Below, in pieces: positions 1-8,672 of a stretch of DNA of 53,017 nucleotides (within the stretch, counting starts at the first letter, position 1; every line of letters starts with the position of its first letter). Source of the stretch: a bacterium (GTDB lineage Bacteria; Auribacterota; UBA3054). A model generated the notes under the pieces. The model saw only the letters and a program-made list of their open reading frames with translations, did not search any database and had not been told where the DNA came from. The stretch is from NCBI GenBank assembly GCA_017649705.1, contig JAGCGH010000032.1:1-53017 (forward strand), in the 5' to 3' direction. Made by a program: the position numbers and the translations under genes.

Positions 1-405
1 CTCTAGCAGCTCACGGAAGATCCCTGGGATCACATCTACGATCATTACCGCGAAGGCGACATCGTCACCGGCAAGATCACGAACCTTACCACCTTCGGCG
101 CCTTCATTCAGCTTGACACCGACATCGAAGGCCTCATCCACATTTCCGAGCTGAGCCAGAATCAGGTCCAGAACGTGAAGGAAGTGGTGCAGGTCGGACA
201 GGAAGTCACCGGCAAGATCGTCAGGATCGACCCCACTGACCGCAAGATCGCCGTCAGCCTGAAGGAATACGAGCGCGAGACCGCTCCGGCCCCCGAACCC
301 GAAGAGCAGCCCGCCGAGGAAGAAGCTCCCGTCAGCAACGAGCCCAAGGAGCCCTTCACCTCCGGCATCGACCTGAACGCCGTCATCCAGCGCAAGGACA
401 AGTAA
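1..405 (+). CDS. rpsA: 30S ribosomal protein S1, C-terminal fragment
   Basis: This is the 3' end of the S1 gene; the 5' part lies outside the window. The product binds mRNA on the small ribosomal subunit and helps start translation. What is visible is one complete S1 (OB-fold) domain, running from EGDIVTGKITNLTTFGAF to DRKIAVSLKEYE and including the GLIHISEL motif. An acidic, proline-rich tail follows (PEPEEQPAEEEAP), then a short conserved-looking end. The frame is open from base 7, but bases 4-6 read TAG just before QLTEDPW, where S1 proteins usually have a lysine (AAG). Because this is the very edge of the window, an assembly or trimming error is the likeliest cause. The identity of the domain is secure; the state of the full gene cannot be judged here. 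Confidence 0.85.
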
Positions 406-440
406 GCCTCTTCCGGCCGTATTTTCAGGGGAAAGCAGCC

Positions 441-469
441 TTGACTTTTAGAAGTCAAATCACTATAAT
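441..469 (+). promoter_or_regulatory. sigma70-type promoter of tRNA-Asp
   Basis: TTGACT (441-446) and a perfect TATAAT (464-469) are separated by 17 bp, and the tRNA starts 24 bp downstream. The -35 box is part of a perfect 7-bp inverted repeat, TTGACTT-TTAG-AAGTCAA (441-458). That may simply be chance, or may give a weak hairpin at the end of the rpsA transcript. Confidence 0.85.
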
Positions 470-493
470 CTTTCCCACATACTGAGAAAACGC

Positions 494-570
494 GCGGGAG
501 TAGCTCAACTGGTTAGAGCGCCGCCCTGTCACGGCGGAGGTTGCGAGTTCAAGTCTCGTCTCTCGCGCCA
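494..570 (+). tRNA. tRNA-Asp (anticodon GTC)
   Basis: A full 77-nt cloverleaf can be folded by eye. The acceptor stem GCGGGAG pairs with CUCUCGC, the D arm is GCTC/GAGC, and the anticodon stem CCGCC/GGCGG has loop CTGTCAC with anticodon GTC at 528-530. The T arm is GCGAG-TTCAAGT-CTCGT, the discriminator base is G and CCA is encoded. It has its own promoter upstream and a terminator 12 bp downstream, so it is a single-gene unit. Confidence 0.97.
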
Positions 571-581
571 CTCATTTAAAA

Positions 582-610
582 AGCCCTCCATTTCGGAGGG
601 CTTTTTTGTT
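582..610 (+). terminator. rho-independent terminator after tRNA-Asp
   Basis: A stem AGCCCTCC/GGAGGGCT with a short loop is followed by a run of T residues. It lies directly after the tRNA-Asp gene. Confidence 0.9.
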
Positions 611-693
611 TTCAGGCCCGGCTTTTTCCGCGGGCGGAAGGGGCCCGCGGGAAGGGGGCTGCCGTATTCGGCGCCGTCCGGGGTAAAAAACAG

Positions 694-699
694 TATAAT
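694..699 (+). promoter_or_regulatory. -10 box just upstream of the 708 start codon
   Basis: A perfect TATAAT ends only 8 bp before the ATG at 708. No convincing -35 box and no Shine-Dalgarno sequence are seen. If this -10 is used, transcription would begin at or within a base or two of the start codon, giving a leaderless mRNA. A distal promoter is the alternative. Confidence 0.5.
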
Positions 700-707
700 A
701 AAAAGAT

Positions 708-2084
708 ATGAACAAACTTTTATTTATACTCGCGCTTTGCGCGCTGACGGCGGGATTTTTCTTTCCCATAAGGCGCGCTTTCTCCCCCAAGGGCGGCCTG
801 TCCGCCTGCACGCAGGAATCGGGGATCTTTATGGGCAACTTCTCGCTGAAGGAGGAGTTTTCCACCAACCTTACCGCCGCTTTCTCCGTGCCCTGGGGAC
901 TTACGCTGGCCGTGGCGGCGCCCTCGGGCATTCCCAAGGAGGGCGAGCTTTGGGTGAGAGTCACCGAGCCGGAGACTCAGGAGCTCTGCCTGGAGCGCCT
1001 GGTGGCCTTCAGGGACGCGGCGGCGGTCAAAGCCTTCGGATCCGAACCGGCTTTGGGCCTGCCCTTCACCTTCATCTTGGACAGCGAGGAAGAGATCAAA
1101 AAGATCGACGTGACCAAGGGACCGTTTTTCATCTCGGAGGGACAGAAGGGCGTTTTCCCCGGAAAGGCCTACGCTTGGGAGATCGGATTGAGAAGCCCCG
1201 GGGCGGAGTTCGAGGGATCCCTTTGGCTGGTGGCTAAGGAAGCGGGGGCCCGCAGCGCCTTTTTGGGACGCTACACCCAGATCTTGTCCGGGCTTTACGC
1301 TTTCTTCTTCGCCCTGATCATTGTGTCGCTCGTTTGGCTCTGGCACAGCGGATCCCTTTACCGCTTCGTCAGGGAAAAGCTGGCGGCGGTAGTTTTGATC
1401 TTGGTTTTCGGCTCTCTTTCCGCTTTCGGCGAGAAGCAGAACCCGACTTTGACTTTCGCCACCCCGGAGAGCGATCTGGTGGAAACGCTGGAAGTCATGA
1501 CGCCGCCTTTATCCTCCGGCACGCTTTTGAAAAACGGCGGAGATCGGATCTTCTCCAAGGGGCAGATGCGCATCGTCATAAAGGAAGGCGCGGCCTGGAA
1601 CACGCTGCCTCTCTCGGGCAACTGCAGCCTTTCCTTTTGCTTTTTGGATTCCCTGAACAAAGGCGAAGCTTACGCCCGCCCCAGGGAGAGATGCCAGGTC
1701 TCGGCCTTGGGAAGCGTCTCCCTGGAGGAGAGCTCTTTCCTTGAGCTGACCAGGCATCTCGGGCCGCCGGAATTGGTCGGCACGGGCAGCTGCTCCTTCG
1801 CCTCCTGGACCTTCACGGACGGCAGCTCGCTTTTCGCGGCCTACGACGGCGACGATTGCTACCGCCTGGAAAGGCAGCCCGGGACTCCGGAACATTACCT
1901 CGACCTGAGGCGCTACGGCGGACCAAGCCCCGAATGGGCCAAGTGGCCCTGGCGCTTTTTCCATCTCGGCATGCTGCTGTTCCTGCTTTTGTGCGCCTGC
2001 GCGCTGATGGCCAGGGCGTACGTTTACACCCGGGGCGCCGGAAAGTGCCTGCGCGCCGTCAAAAAAGCCTCCGGGGAGGAATGA
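708..2084 (+). CDS. Membrane protein of unknown function
   Basis: I do not recognise the family of this 458-residue protein. It starts with a hydrophobic segment (about residues 4-22) that could be a signal anchor or signal peptide. Two close hydrophobic helices follow (about 190-213 and 222-240), and a last membrane helix lies at about 418-438 before a short basic tail. Between them are two soluble segments (about 30-185 and 245-412) rich in glycine and serine with scattered cysteines, so export of these parts is plausible. The stop codon precedes the next gene with no spacing, and it heads a run of plus-strand genes up to lnt, so co-transcription is likely. No catalytic motif is visible. 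The ATG at 708 is chosen because it opens the hydrophobic N-terminus. Confidence 0.7.
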   Translation: MNKLLFILALCALTAGFFFPIRRAFSPKGGLSACTQESGIFMGNFSLKEEFSTNLTAAFSVPWGLTLAVAAPSGIPKEGELWVRVTEPETQELCLERLVAFRDAAAVKAFGSEPALGLPFTFILDSEEEIKKIDVTKGPFFISEGQKGVFPGKAYAWEIGLRSPGAEFEGSLWLVAKEAGARSAFLGRYTQILSGLYAFFFALIIVSLVWLWHSGSLYRFVREKLAAVVLILVFGSLSAFGEKQNPTLTFATPESDLVETLEVMTPPLSSGTLLKNGGDRIFSKGQMRIVIKEGAAWNTLPLSGNCSLSFCFLDSLNKGEAYARPRERCQVSALGSVSLEESSFLELTRHLGPPELVGTGSCSFASWTFTDGSSLFAAYDGDDCYRLERQPGTPEHYLDLRRYGGPSPEWAKWPWRFFHLGMLLFLLLCACALMARAYVYTRGAGKCLRAVKKASGEE

Positions 2085-2726
2085 ATGAGCGTTGAAAGGA
2101 AGGCAACCAAAGGCGAGATCATCGCCAACGTCGCCACCCACGCCGTGGGCTCCCTTCTGGCCGTGGCGGGGCTGGTGCTTCTGGTGGTCTTCTCTTCCTT
2201 TCACGGCACGGCGAGGCACATAGTCAGCTGCTCCATTTACGGGGCGACCTTGTGGCTGATGTTCGTGATGTCCACCATCTACCATTCGCTTCCGGGCGGC
2301 ACGGCCAAGAAGACGCTCAGGATCTTCGACCACTGCGCCATCTATCTGGTCATTGCCGGCACCTACACGCCCTTCACCCTGACGGTCCTGCCTCCGGGCT
2401 GGGGCTGGTCTATTTTCGGCGTGGTATGGGGGCTGGCCATCCTGGGCATCGTGCAGAAAATATTTTTCATCAACCGCTGGCCGCTTCTCTCCACCGTGCT
2501 TTACATCCTGATGGGCTGGATCATCGTCATCGCCGCCAAGCCCATGTTCGACCGCCTGCCCGCGGGCGGCATCGCTTTCCTGGTGGCCGGAGGCGTGGCC
2601 TACACCCTGGGCGCCATCTTTTACATTTTCGACGACAGGCCGTATCTGCACGCCGTGTGGCACGTTTTCGTGCTGGTGGGCGCGGTCTGCCAGTATCTGA
2701 GCATCTTTTTATTCGTGATCCCCTGA
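2085..2726 (+). CDS. Hemolysin III / TrhA family membrane protein
   Basis: This 213-residue, seven-helix membrane protein belongs to the hemolysin III (YqfA/TrhA, PAQR-related) family. Family marks are HAVGSLLAVAGLVLLV at the start, STIYHSLP near residue 63-70, the FDHCAIYLVIAGTYTPFTL segment, and HAVWHVFVLVGA near the C-terminus. The conserved histidines and aspartate (YHS, FDH, HAVWH) are those thought to bind a metal in the PAQR superfamily. Length is normal. Members are linked to membrane-lipid homeostasis; direct haemolysis is only shown for a few and should not be assumed. The start codon follows the upstream stop with no gap, and an AGGA motif sits just before it, so translation is probably coupled. 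Confidence 0.88.
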   Translation: MSVERKATKGEIIANVATHAVGSLLAVAGLVLLVVFSSFHGTARHIVSCSIYGATLWLMFVMSTIYHSLPGGTAKKTLRIFDHCAIYLVIAGTYTPFTLTVLPPGWGWSIFGVVWGLAILGIVQKIFFINRWPLLSTVLYILMGWIIVIAAKPMFDRLPAGGIAFLVAGGVAYTLGAIFYIFDDRPYLHAVWHVFVLVGAVCQYLSIFLFVIP

Positions 2727-2733
2727 TTTTTTC

Positions 2734-4056
2734 ATGAGCGCGGAAGGCAGAACTTTTCATTGGAAGACCCTCTTTTATTTGGGGCTCGCCGGGCTCTTGG
2801 CTTTCCTGGCCGGGATCCTTCTGAGTTTTGTTTTCCTCACCGCGGTGGCCAGGGAACTGGAGTCCGGCTACGCCGCCACAGCCGCCACTTGGGCCAAGGC
2901 CTGCCAGCACGAGATGACCACCAGGGGGGAACTTGGGCTTTTGCAGCAGGAGATGGAGATAAACGGAGCCAGCCTCCAAAGGCAGGGGATAACCTTCGTG
3001 GAAGTCGTTTCCCTGAGCGGGCTGGTGCTTCTGCACAGCGACGAGGACATGCTGGGCGAGACGGTGCCCCTGACCCTCAGCCAAAGCGGCGCCCTGAAGG
3101 GCGAGAGTTTCAGGAAGATCGCCGGCAGCGGGGACCAGACCAGGATCATGATAACCACCCCGCTTGTAAACTACGACCAGATCTGGGGCGCGCTGACAAT
3201 AAGCCTGAAGCCGAGGAAGGAGCACATCTGGCCCCTGAGGGCCGGCATGATAAAAAGAAGCAGCGTCCTATGGCTGCTCTCGGCGGACATCCTGCTTTTC
3301 CTTTTCTGCCTTTACATGACCGCCGCAAGTTCCAGGAACGCCAGGAACGATCTGATCAGGCGGGAAAACGATCTCAGGAAGCGGGAGCTGGCGGCGGTCA
3401 GCGCCGGCTTGGCCCACGAAGTCAAAAACTCCCTGAACGGCATCACGCTGAACGCCCAGCTCCTGAAGGAGAGCCTTAAGGAAAGCGGCGCCCGGGAGAG
3501 CCAGGTAAGAAAGTTGGAAAGGATCGAAAAGGAAGCCCTGTCTTCCGGGGAGATGCTGGCGGCGTTTTTGAATTACGCGGGGCAGTCGAATTTCGTCCGG
3601 AAGGAAATGAACCTCGCGGCCCTCATAAACGAGCTGGGCCAGTTTTTCCAGGAGGCCGGCGGCAAGGATTCCGTGGAGGTCGCCTTCTCCGCCGGGGAGA
3701 ACCTAAGGAGCGTCATGGCCTGCGAGAACAGTTTGCGCCACGCTCTCACCAACCTTATGTGGAACGCCCTGGAGGCCGTGAAGGGCCGCGTCGGCGCGAA
3801 GGTGGAGCTGACGGCCGTCCAGAAAGGCGGCGAGATAGTAATAAGCGTCCGGGACAACGGTCCGGGGATCCCCCGTGACCTGAGGGGAAAAATCTTCGAG
3901 GCCTTTTACACCACCAAGAAAAGCGGCGCCGGCTTGGGTCTCGCGGTGGCGAAAAAAGCCGCACTGGAGCACGGCGGCCGGCTGGAGCTCGCGGAAACGA
4001 AGGAAGGCTGCCAATTTGTCCTTAGCTTTCCCTATGAGACGGAAGAAAGAAAATGA
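2734..4056 (+). CDS. Sensor histidine kinase (NtrB/ZraS-like)
   Basis: This is a membrane-bound sensor kinase of 440 residues. A first membrane helix at about 13-36 is followed by a sensing region of about 140 residues outside the membrane. A second helix at about 177-196 leads to the cytoplasmic kinase. The HisKA motif LAHEVKNSLNG places the phospho-acceptor at His228. The ATP-binding part shows the N box (NLMWNALEAV), the G1 box (DNGPGIP), the F box (FEAFYTTK) and the G2 box (GAGLGLAV). No HAMP domain is obvious. The gene overlaps the next by 4 bp (ATGA), so it almost certainly works with that sigma54-dependent regulator. The signal it senses cannot be told from sequence. Confidence 0.93.
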   Translation: MSAEGRTFHWKTLFYLGLAGLLAFLAGILLSFVFLTAVARELESGYAATAATWAKACQHEMTTRGELGLLQQEMEINGASLQRQGITFVEVVSLSGLVLLHSDEDMLGETVPLTLSQSGALKGESFRKIAGSGDQTRIMITTPLVNYDQIWGALTISLKPRKEHIWPLRAGMIKRSSVLWLLSADILLFLFCLYMTAASSRNARNDLIRRENDLRKRELAAVSAGLAHEVKNSLNGITLNAQLLKESLKESGARESQVRKLERIEKEALSSGEMLAAFLNYAGQSNFVRKEMNLAALINELGQFFQEAGGKDSVEVAFSAGENLRSVMACENSLRHALTNLMWNALEAVKGRVGAKVELTAVQKGGEIVISVRDNGPGIPRDLRGKIFEAFYTTKKSGAGLGLAVAKKAALEHGGRLELAETKEGCQFVLSFPYETEERK

Positions 4057-5435
4057 ATAAGGAAAAACATCTCATCCTGATAGCGGAGGACGAGGACATC
4101 GTCCGGGAAACGCTGGCCGAGGAATTCGGCGACCGGGGCTTCGAAGTCCTGGAAGCCTCCGACGGTCTGCAGGCTTTGAAGCTGGCCCGGGAGAAAGACC
4201 CAGACCTGCTTCTGACGGATCTGAAAATGCCCGGGCTGGACGGCATGGAGCTGGTGGAGAAACTCGCCCAGGAGCTTCCCATAATCTTGATGACGGCCTA
4301 CGGCACGGTCTCCAACGCGGTCCTGGCCATGGAAAGGGGCGCCTTTTCCTTCGTGGAAAAACCCATAGACTGGCAGCATCTTTTCGCTTTGGTGGAAAAG
4401 GCCCTGCAGCACGGGGCCCTGAAGCGGGAGAACAAGGATCTCCTAGAGCGGGTGGAAAGATCCGCCTTCGGAAACATCATCGGAGAATCGGCGGTTATGA
4501 AGGAGGTCTTTTCCAAGATCCGCCAGGTGGCCGCTTCCGACGCCGCGGTATTGGTGACCGGGGAAAGCGGCACCGGCAAAGAGCTGGTCGTTTCCGCCAT
4601 CCAGTCCCTCAGCCCCAGGGCCAACAAGCCCTTCATCAAACTCAACTGCGCGGCCATTCCGGAAAATCTTTTGGAGAGCGAGCTCTTCGGACATGAGAAG
4701 GGCGCCTTTACCGGCGCCGAGCAGCAGCGCAAGGGAAAATTCGAGCTGGCCGACGGTGGCACGCTTTTCATGGACGAGATCGCGGAGATGAAGCCCGCCC
4801 TTCAGGCCAAGCTGCTCAGGGTCCTTCAGGACGGGGAATTCACCAGGCTCGGGGGCTCCAAGCCCATAAGGACTGACGTCAGGATCCTCTGCGCCACCAA
4901 CGCGGACATCAGGGAGCGGATAAAGGAAGGCTTGTTCCGCTCAGACCTCTACTACAGGATCGGCGTTTTTTCCATCGAGCTTCCGCCCCTCAGGGAAAGG
5001 AAGAACGATATAGTCATCCTAGCGGAGCACTTCCTGAAAAGTTCTTCGGACAGTTATTCCAAAAAGCTTAAAGGCTTTTCCAGAGAAGCGCTGGCGGCGC
5101 TCATGGAATACGACTGGCCCGGCAACGTAAGGCAGCTGAAGAACGCCGTGGAATACGCCACGCTGATGGCGGCCCCTTCCGGGGAGATAACCCTCGATTG
5201 CCTGCCGGAGGACGTAAGATCAACTGCGGGATCCGGCGCGCCCCAAAAGAAAGACGAAGAAACATTGAGAGCGCCGGAATGGGAGACTCCCTTGTCGCTT
5301 AAGGAAATGGAGAAGAAAGCCATCGAGGCGGCGCTGAAGCGCCACAACGGCAACAAGGCCGCGGCCGCCAAGGAGCTGGGCATCGGATTGAAGACCATCT
5401 ACCGCAAGGTGGAGGAATACAAGATAGAAGGATGA
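4053..5435 (+). CDS. Sigma54-dependent response regulator (NtrC/AtoC/ZraR type)
   Basis: A 460-residue activator of sigma54 promoters with the usual three parts. The receiver domain (about 5-120) has acidic residues EDED at its start, phospho-acceptor Asp56 in LLTDLKMPG, and Lys103. The AAA+ domain (about 140-370) has Walker A GESGTGKE at 170-177, the sigma54-contacting loop GAFTGA at 217-222 and Walker B FMDE at 239-242. A Fis-type helix-turn-helix lies at the C-terminus (about 425-458, GNKAAAAKELGIGLKTIYRK). It is partnered with the overlapping upstream kinase. Lgt starts 4 bp downstream, so envelope lipoprotein genes may share its transcript. I did not find a convincing -24/-12 promoter in the window, so its targets are unknown. 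Confidence 0.95.
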   Translation: MNKEKHLILIAEDEDIVRETLAEEFGDRGFEVLEASDGLQALKLAREKDPDLLLTDLKMPGLDGMELVEKLAQELPIILMTAYGTVSNAVLAMERGAFSFVEKPIDWQHLFALVEKALQHGALKRENKDLLERVERSAFGNIIGESAVMKEVFSKIRQVAASDAAVLVTGESGTGKELVVSAIQSLSPRANKPFIKLNCAAIPENLLESELFGHEKGAFTGAEQQRKGKFELADGGTLFMDEIAEMKPALQAKLLRVLQDGEFTRLGGSKPIRTDVRILCATNADIRERIKEGLFRSDLYYRIGVFSIELPPLRERKNDIVILAEHFLKSSSDSYSKKLKGFSREALAALMEYDWPGNVRQLKNAVEYATLMAAPSGEITLDCLPEDVRSTAGSGAPQKKDEETLRAPEWETPLSLKEMEKKAIEAALKRHNGNKAAAAKELGIGLKTIYRKVEEYKIEG

Positions 5436-5439
5436 AATT

Positions 5440-6243
5440 ATGACGACTTATTGGGTCCACGATCTTGATCCCGTGCTGCTGCACATAGGCCCCCTGGCCA
5501 TCCGCTGGTACGGCGTGATGTACGTTCTGGGGCTTTTCATCGCGGTCTGGTGGCTGGGGAAAAGGCAGGAGAAAGGCCTTTTCGCCCTGCCCAAAAAGGA
5601 GACCATCCAGGAGATGGCCTTCTACGGCTTCCTGGGGATCCTCATAGGCGGCCGGCTCGGCAACTGCTTCTTGTACAACGCGCCTTATTTCCTCACCCAT
5701 CCCCTTGACATCATAAAAGTCTGGGAGGGCGGCATGAGCTTTCACGGCGGCATGGTGGGCGCGGCGGTGGGCCTTTATCTTTGCTCCCGCAAGATCAAAG
5801 TGCCCTTCATGCACCTACTGGACAACACGGCCGTCGTCAGCACGGTTGGTCTGGGGCTGGGAAGGCTGGCCAATTTCATCAACGGCGAACTGCACGGCAA
5901 GGTGACGGAGGTCAGGTGGGCCGTCATTTTCCCCCAGGTGGACAACCTGCCCAGGCATCCGGTGCAGCTTTACCAGGCTTTCACCGACGGCGTGGTCTTG
6001 CTTATAATCATGTTTTTATTCTCCCGCAAGCCCAGAAGAAACGGTTTTCTGAGCGGCGTCTTCGGAGTGTCCTACGGAATACTGCGCATATTGACCGAGC
6101 CCTTCCGGGCGGAGGACAAAGTTTTGGCGGGCTTTTTTGGCCTGACGAAAGGGCAGATCTACAGCGTCCTGACTTTGCTCGCGGGGATCGCGCTCCTTGT
6201 TTGGAGCGCCGGGCAGCCTGTCATAAAGAGGGAAGAGGAGTAG
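5440..6243 (+). CDS. lgt: Prolipoprotein diacylglyceryl transferase
   Basis: Lgt transfers a diacylglyceryl group from phosphatidylglycerol to the lipobox cysteine of prolipoproteins in the inner membrane, the first step of lipoprotein maturation. The 267-residue product has the family motifs RWYGVMYVLGL near the start, GGRLGNCFLYN, GGMSFHGGMVG, the signature GRLANFINGELHGK and HPVQLYQ. Several membrane helices are evident and the length is typical. The next gene, lnt, starts directly after its stop, so the first and last enzymes of lipoprotein processing are made together. The window itself encodes several lipobox proteins that would be substrates (start positions 9402, 28013, 37460 and 37661). 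Confidence 0.97.
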   Translation: MTTYWVHDLDPVLLHIGPLAIRWYGVMYVLGLFIAVWWLGKRQEKGLFALPKKETIQEMAFYGFLGILIGGRLGNCFLYNAPYFLTHPLDIIKVWEGGMSFHGGMVGAAVGLYLCSRKIKVPFMHLLDNTAVVSTVGLGLGRLANFINGELHGKVTEVRWAVIFPQVDNLPRHPVQLYQAFTDGVVLLIIMFLFSRKPRRNGFLSGVFGVSYGILRILTEPFRAEDKVLAGFFGLTKGQIYSVLTLLAGIALLVWSAGQPVIKREEE

Positions 6244-7785
6244 ATGAGTTTCGTACTTCCCATATCCGCCGCCTTAAGCGCCCTGCTGCTCGTTCTGTCT
6301 TTCCCGAAGTTCGATCTTTTCTTTTTGGCGCCGGTGGCTTTCGCGCCTTTCTTTTGCGCGCTTCTGAAAAGGCGGGGGCGCTCCTTTAGGGAAGGCTGGA
6401 TCGGGGAGGCCTTGTCCGCTTTCCTCCTTTGCTTCCTTTGGTACACGGGCTGCGTCTGGTGGATCTCATATGTTACATTGGCCGGCATGCTGGCCCTGTG
6501 CGCCTTCATCGCTTTTCTTTTCGCGCTGTTCATCCTCGGCGCCATGTTCCTTCTTCGAAAAGGCTATCCCATGGCGCCGGCCCTGGCTTTGGGGTATCTT
6601 TTCTTCGAACTGACCGTCTCCTATCTTTTCACCGGCTTTCCCTGGCTGGCCCTGGGGTACGCCTTTTACGACCGGCCGGTGCTTATACAGGCCGCCGATA
6701 TATTCGGACCGCATTTTCTGAGTTTCGCCCTGGTATTCGTTTCCGGAGCCGTGGCTGAGCTGGCGGTCGGGGAAAAGAAAACCAGGTTCGTTCCCCTGGC
6801 GGCCTCCGCCCTGCTTTGGCTCGCCATCGCCCTGTACGGCTCATTTATGATCCGCTCCCTCGGCAAAGAGAAGCCTCTGAAAACATTCCGCGCTTCCATG
6901 GTCCAGCTGAACCTTCCCCCGGAGCTGAAGCACGACGAGACAAGGGACGAGCAGACGCTTAAAGATTATATGGAGGCCACCAGGGCAGCCGCCGGGAAAG
7001 CGGACATAGTCCTCTGGCCCGAGACCGGAGTCCCGGGTATCTACAACGACTACGCCAACCCCGCGGTGGACAAGCTCCGCGCTTTCCGCCGGGAGGTCAA
7101 GACGCCCGTTTTGTGCGGGCTCACCTGGGCGGAAAAGGACAATGGCGGAAAAATAAATTTCTTCAACGCCGCGGCGCTCCTCGACAATTCGGCCATGCTG
7201 CCTCAGGAGCGCTATTACAAAAAGCATCTGGTGATCTTCGGGGAATACGTCCCCTTGGAGCGCTTTCTGCCTTTCCTGCATCTTCTGACGCCCATATCCG
7301 GCAGCTATTCGCCGGGCGAGCGCTCCCACGTGCTGAACTTGAAAAAAGACAGGGAGACGGTGAAGCTCGGCGCGCTCATCTGCTTCGAGGACGTCTTTCC
7401 GTCCCTGGCAAGGGAGGCCGCGGAGGAAGGCGCGGAAGTGTTGGTCAACATCACCAACGACGGCTGGTTCTTCGATTCGCCCGGCCCTTACCAGCACGCC
7501 GCCCTGGCCCGCTTCCGGGCGGTGGAGAACAGAAAGGAGCTGCTTAGATCCTCCAATACAGGAGTGACGGCGCTGGTGGACCGCCTGGGAAGGGAAAAGG
7601 GGCGCTTCATAGTCGACGGAAAAAGCGTCATGGTGGGCGGAACTTTCGACTGCGAGGCGGAAGTCTTTCCATCGCGCAAAACTTTCTACACCGCCTGGGG
7701 CGACAAGAGCGTCGCGCTCCTTGGGATCGTGGCGCTTTTAGTTTTCGCGCTTCCCGCTTTTGCCGGGAAGGATATGGTAAAATAA
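6244..7785 (+). CDS. lnt: Apolipoprotein N-acyltransferase
   Basis: Lnt adds the third acyl chain to the N-terminal cysteine of lipoproteins in the inner membrane and marks a diderm envelope. The 513-residue product has an N-terminal membrane part with multiple helices (about 1-210) and a nitrilase-like domain (about 220-490). The catalytic triad is visible: Glu260 in WPETGVPG, Lys326 in YYKKHLV and Cys380 in LICFEDVF. The GEYVP and NITNDGWF motifs are also present. A last hydrophobic helix closes the protein. The start codon follows the lgt stop immediately, with a GAGGAG ribosome site inside the end of lgt. Confidence 0.96.
   Translation: MSFVLPISAALSALLLVLSFPKFDLFFLAPVAFAPFFCALLKRRGRSFREGWIGEALSAFLLCFLWYTGCVWWISYVTLAGMLALCAFIAFLFALFILGAMFLLRKGYPMAPALALGYLFFELTVSYLFTGFPWLALGYAFYDRPVLIQAADIFGPHFLSFALVFVSGAVAELAVGEKKTRFVPLAASALLWLAIALYGSFMIRSLGKEKPLKTFRASMVQLNLPPELKHDETRDEQTLKDYMEATRAAAGKADIVLWPETGVPGIYNDYANPAVDKLRAFRREVKTPVLCGLTWAEKDNGGKINFFNAAALLDNSAMLPQERYYKKHLVIFGEYVPLERFLPFLHLLTPISGSYSPGERSHVLNLKKDRETVKLGALICFEDVFPSLAREAAEEGAEVLVNITNDGWFFDSPGPYQHAALARFRAVENRKELLRSSNTGVTALVDRLGREKGRFIVDGKSVMVGGTFDCEAEVFPSRKTFYTAWGDKSVALLGIVALLVFALPAFAGKDMVK
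7775..7783 (+). promoter_or_regulatory. possible extended -10 promoter element before pssA
   Basis: TGGTAAAAT overlaps the end of lnt, about 60 bp before pssA. The same TGG-TA(A/T)AAT string occurs ahead of three other transcription units in this window (11870, 37608 and 48604), which makes it a candidate extended -10 element. No good -35 box is seen. Confidence 0.35.
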
Positions 7786-7841
7786 TAAATCACAGATTCA
7801 GAGTTAGTTTTATTTAGAGCTTTTTATCCGGAGCAGTAATT

Positions 7842-8672
7842 TTGAAAAACAATCTGAAAAACAAAATGAAAGACAAGGTCAAGGGCAAGATCCATATCCT
7901 GCCTAACCTTGTCACCGCCTGCAATCTGGTCATGGGCGTCAACGCCATCATGCTCTCCCTTTCCGCCCTGGCCGCCAACGATCTGAGCCCCAAGCGCCTT
8001 ACCAAGGCCGCCATGTGCGTTTTTCTGGGCATGATCTTCGACGTCTTCGACGGTTTCGTGGCGAGATTGACCAAGACCTCCAGCCGCTTCGGCATGGAGC
8101 TGGACTCCCTGGCGGATCTGGTGACATTCGGCGTAGCCCCCGCGGTTCTGATGTACGTTTTCGTCCTGCAGGGCATTCCTGATCCCGTTAAGAAACTGGC
8201 CATTCCCTGCTGTATGGTCTATGCCTGCTGCGCCGCCCTGAGATTGGCCCGCTTCAACGCCCAGATAGAGGACGAGGGCAAGACTTTTTCCGGCATACCG
8301 ACTCCGGAGGCCGCGGGCGTCATTATTTCGTACCTTCTTTTGATCTCCCACGGTTACCTTGATCCCGACGCCAACTACGTCCTGAGCCTGGCGCACAATT
8401 TCCTGACGCCCTTCGCCATGGTGGGACTTGGTCTTCTGATGGTGGCCACCGTGCGCTTCCCGGCCCCCGCCAAGCAGATCGTCTGGCAAAGGCACCCCTT
8501 CGTTTATCTTGTCTTGATCGTTTTCCTTCTGGTGGCCTTGCTGTACCGCCCCGGCCTTGTTCTGCCTTTCATCTTCGTGGGATATCTTGTGTACGGCCTG
8601 CTGCAGGCTGCCCGGCGCGCGCTTTTCCCGCCCAAACAGAAAGAAAACGAACCGGACAGCAGAGAGGAATAA
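7842..8672 (+). CDS. pssA: CDP-diacylglycerol--serine O-phosphatidyltransferase
   Basis: PssA condenses CDP-diacylglycerol with L-serine to give phosphatidylserine, the precursor of phosphatidylethanolamine. The 276-residue membrane protein carries the CDP-alcohol phosphotransferase signature as FDGFVARLTK...G..ELDSLAD (aspartates and DG-AR spaced as in the family), followed by LVTFGVAPA, typical of PssA. About eight hydrophobic helices follow the basic N-terminus. I chose the TTG at 7842 because GGAG at 7830-7833 lies 8 bp before it; an ATG at 7866 is the alternative. The stop codon shares its last base with the ATG of truB. No phosphatidylserine decarboxylase gene is seen nearby. Confidence 0.93.
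   Translation: MKNNLKNKMKDKVKGKIHILPNLVTACNLVMGVNAIMLSLSALAANDLSPKRLTKAAMCVFLGMIFDVFDGFVARLTKTSSRFGMELDSLADLVTFGVAPAVLMYVFVLQGIPDPVKKLAIPCCMVYACCAALRLARFNAQIEDEGKTFSGIPTPEAAGVIISYLLLISHGYLDPDANYVLSLAHNFLTPFAMVGLGLLMVATVRFPAPAKQIVWQRHPFVYLVLIVFLLVALLYRPGLVLPFIFVGYLVYGLLQAARRALFPPKQKENEPDSREE

Noticed and set aside
2085-2726. Calling the hemolysin III family protein a virulence haemolysin
   Set aside because: Most family members are general membrane-homeostasis proteins; nothing in the context suggests a toxin.
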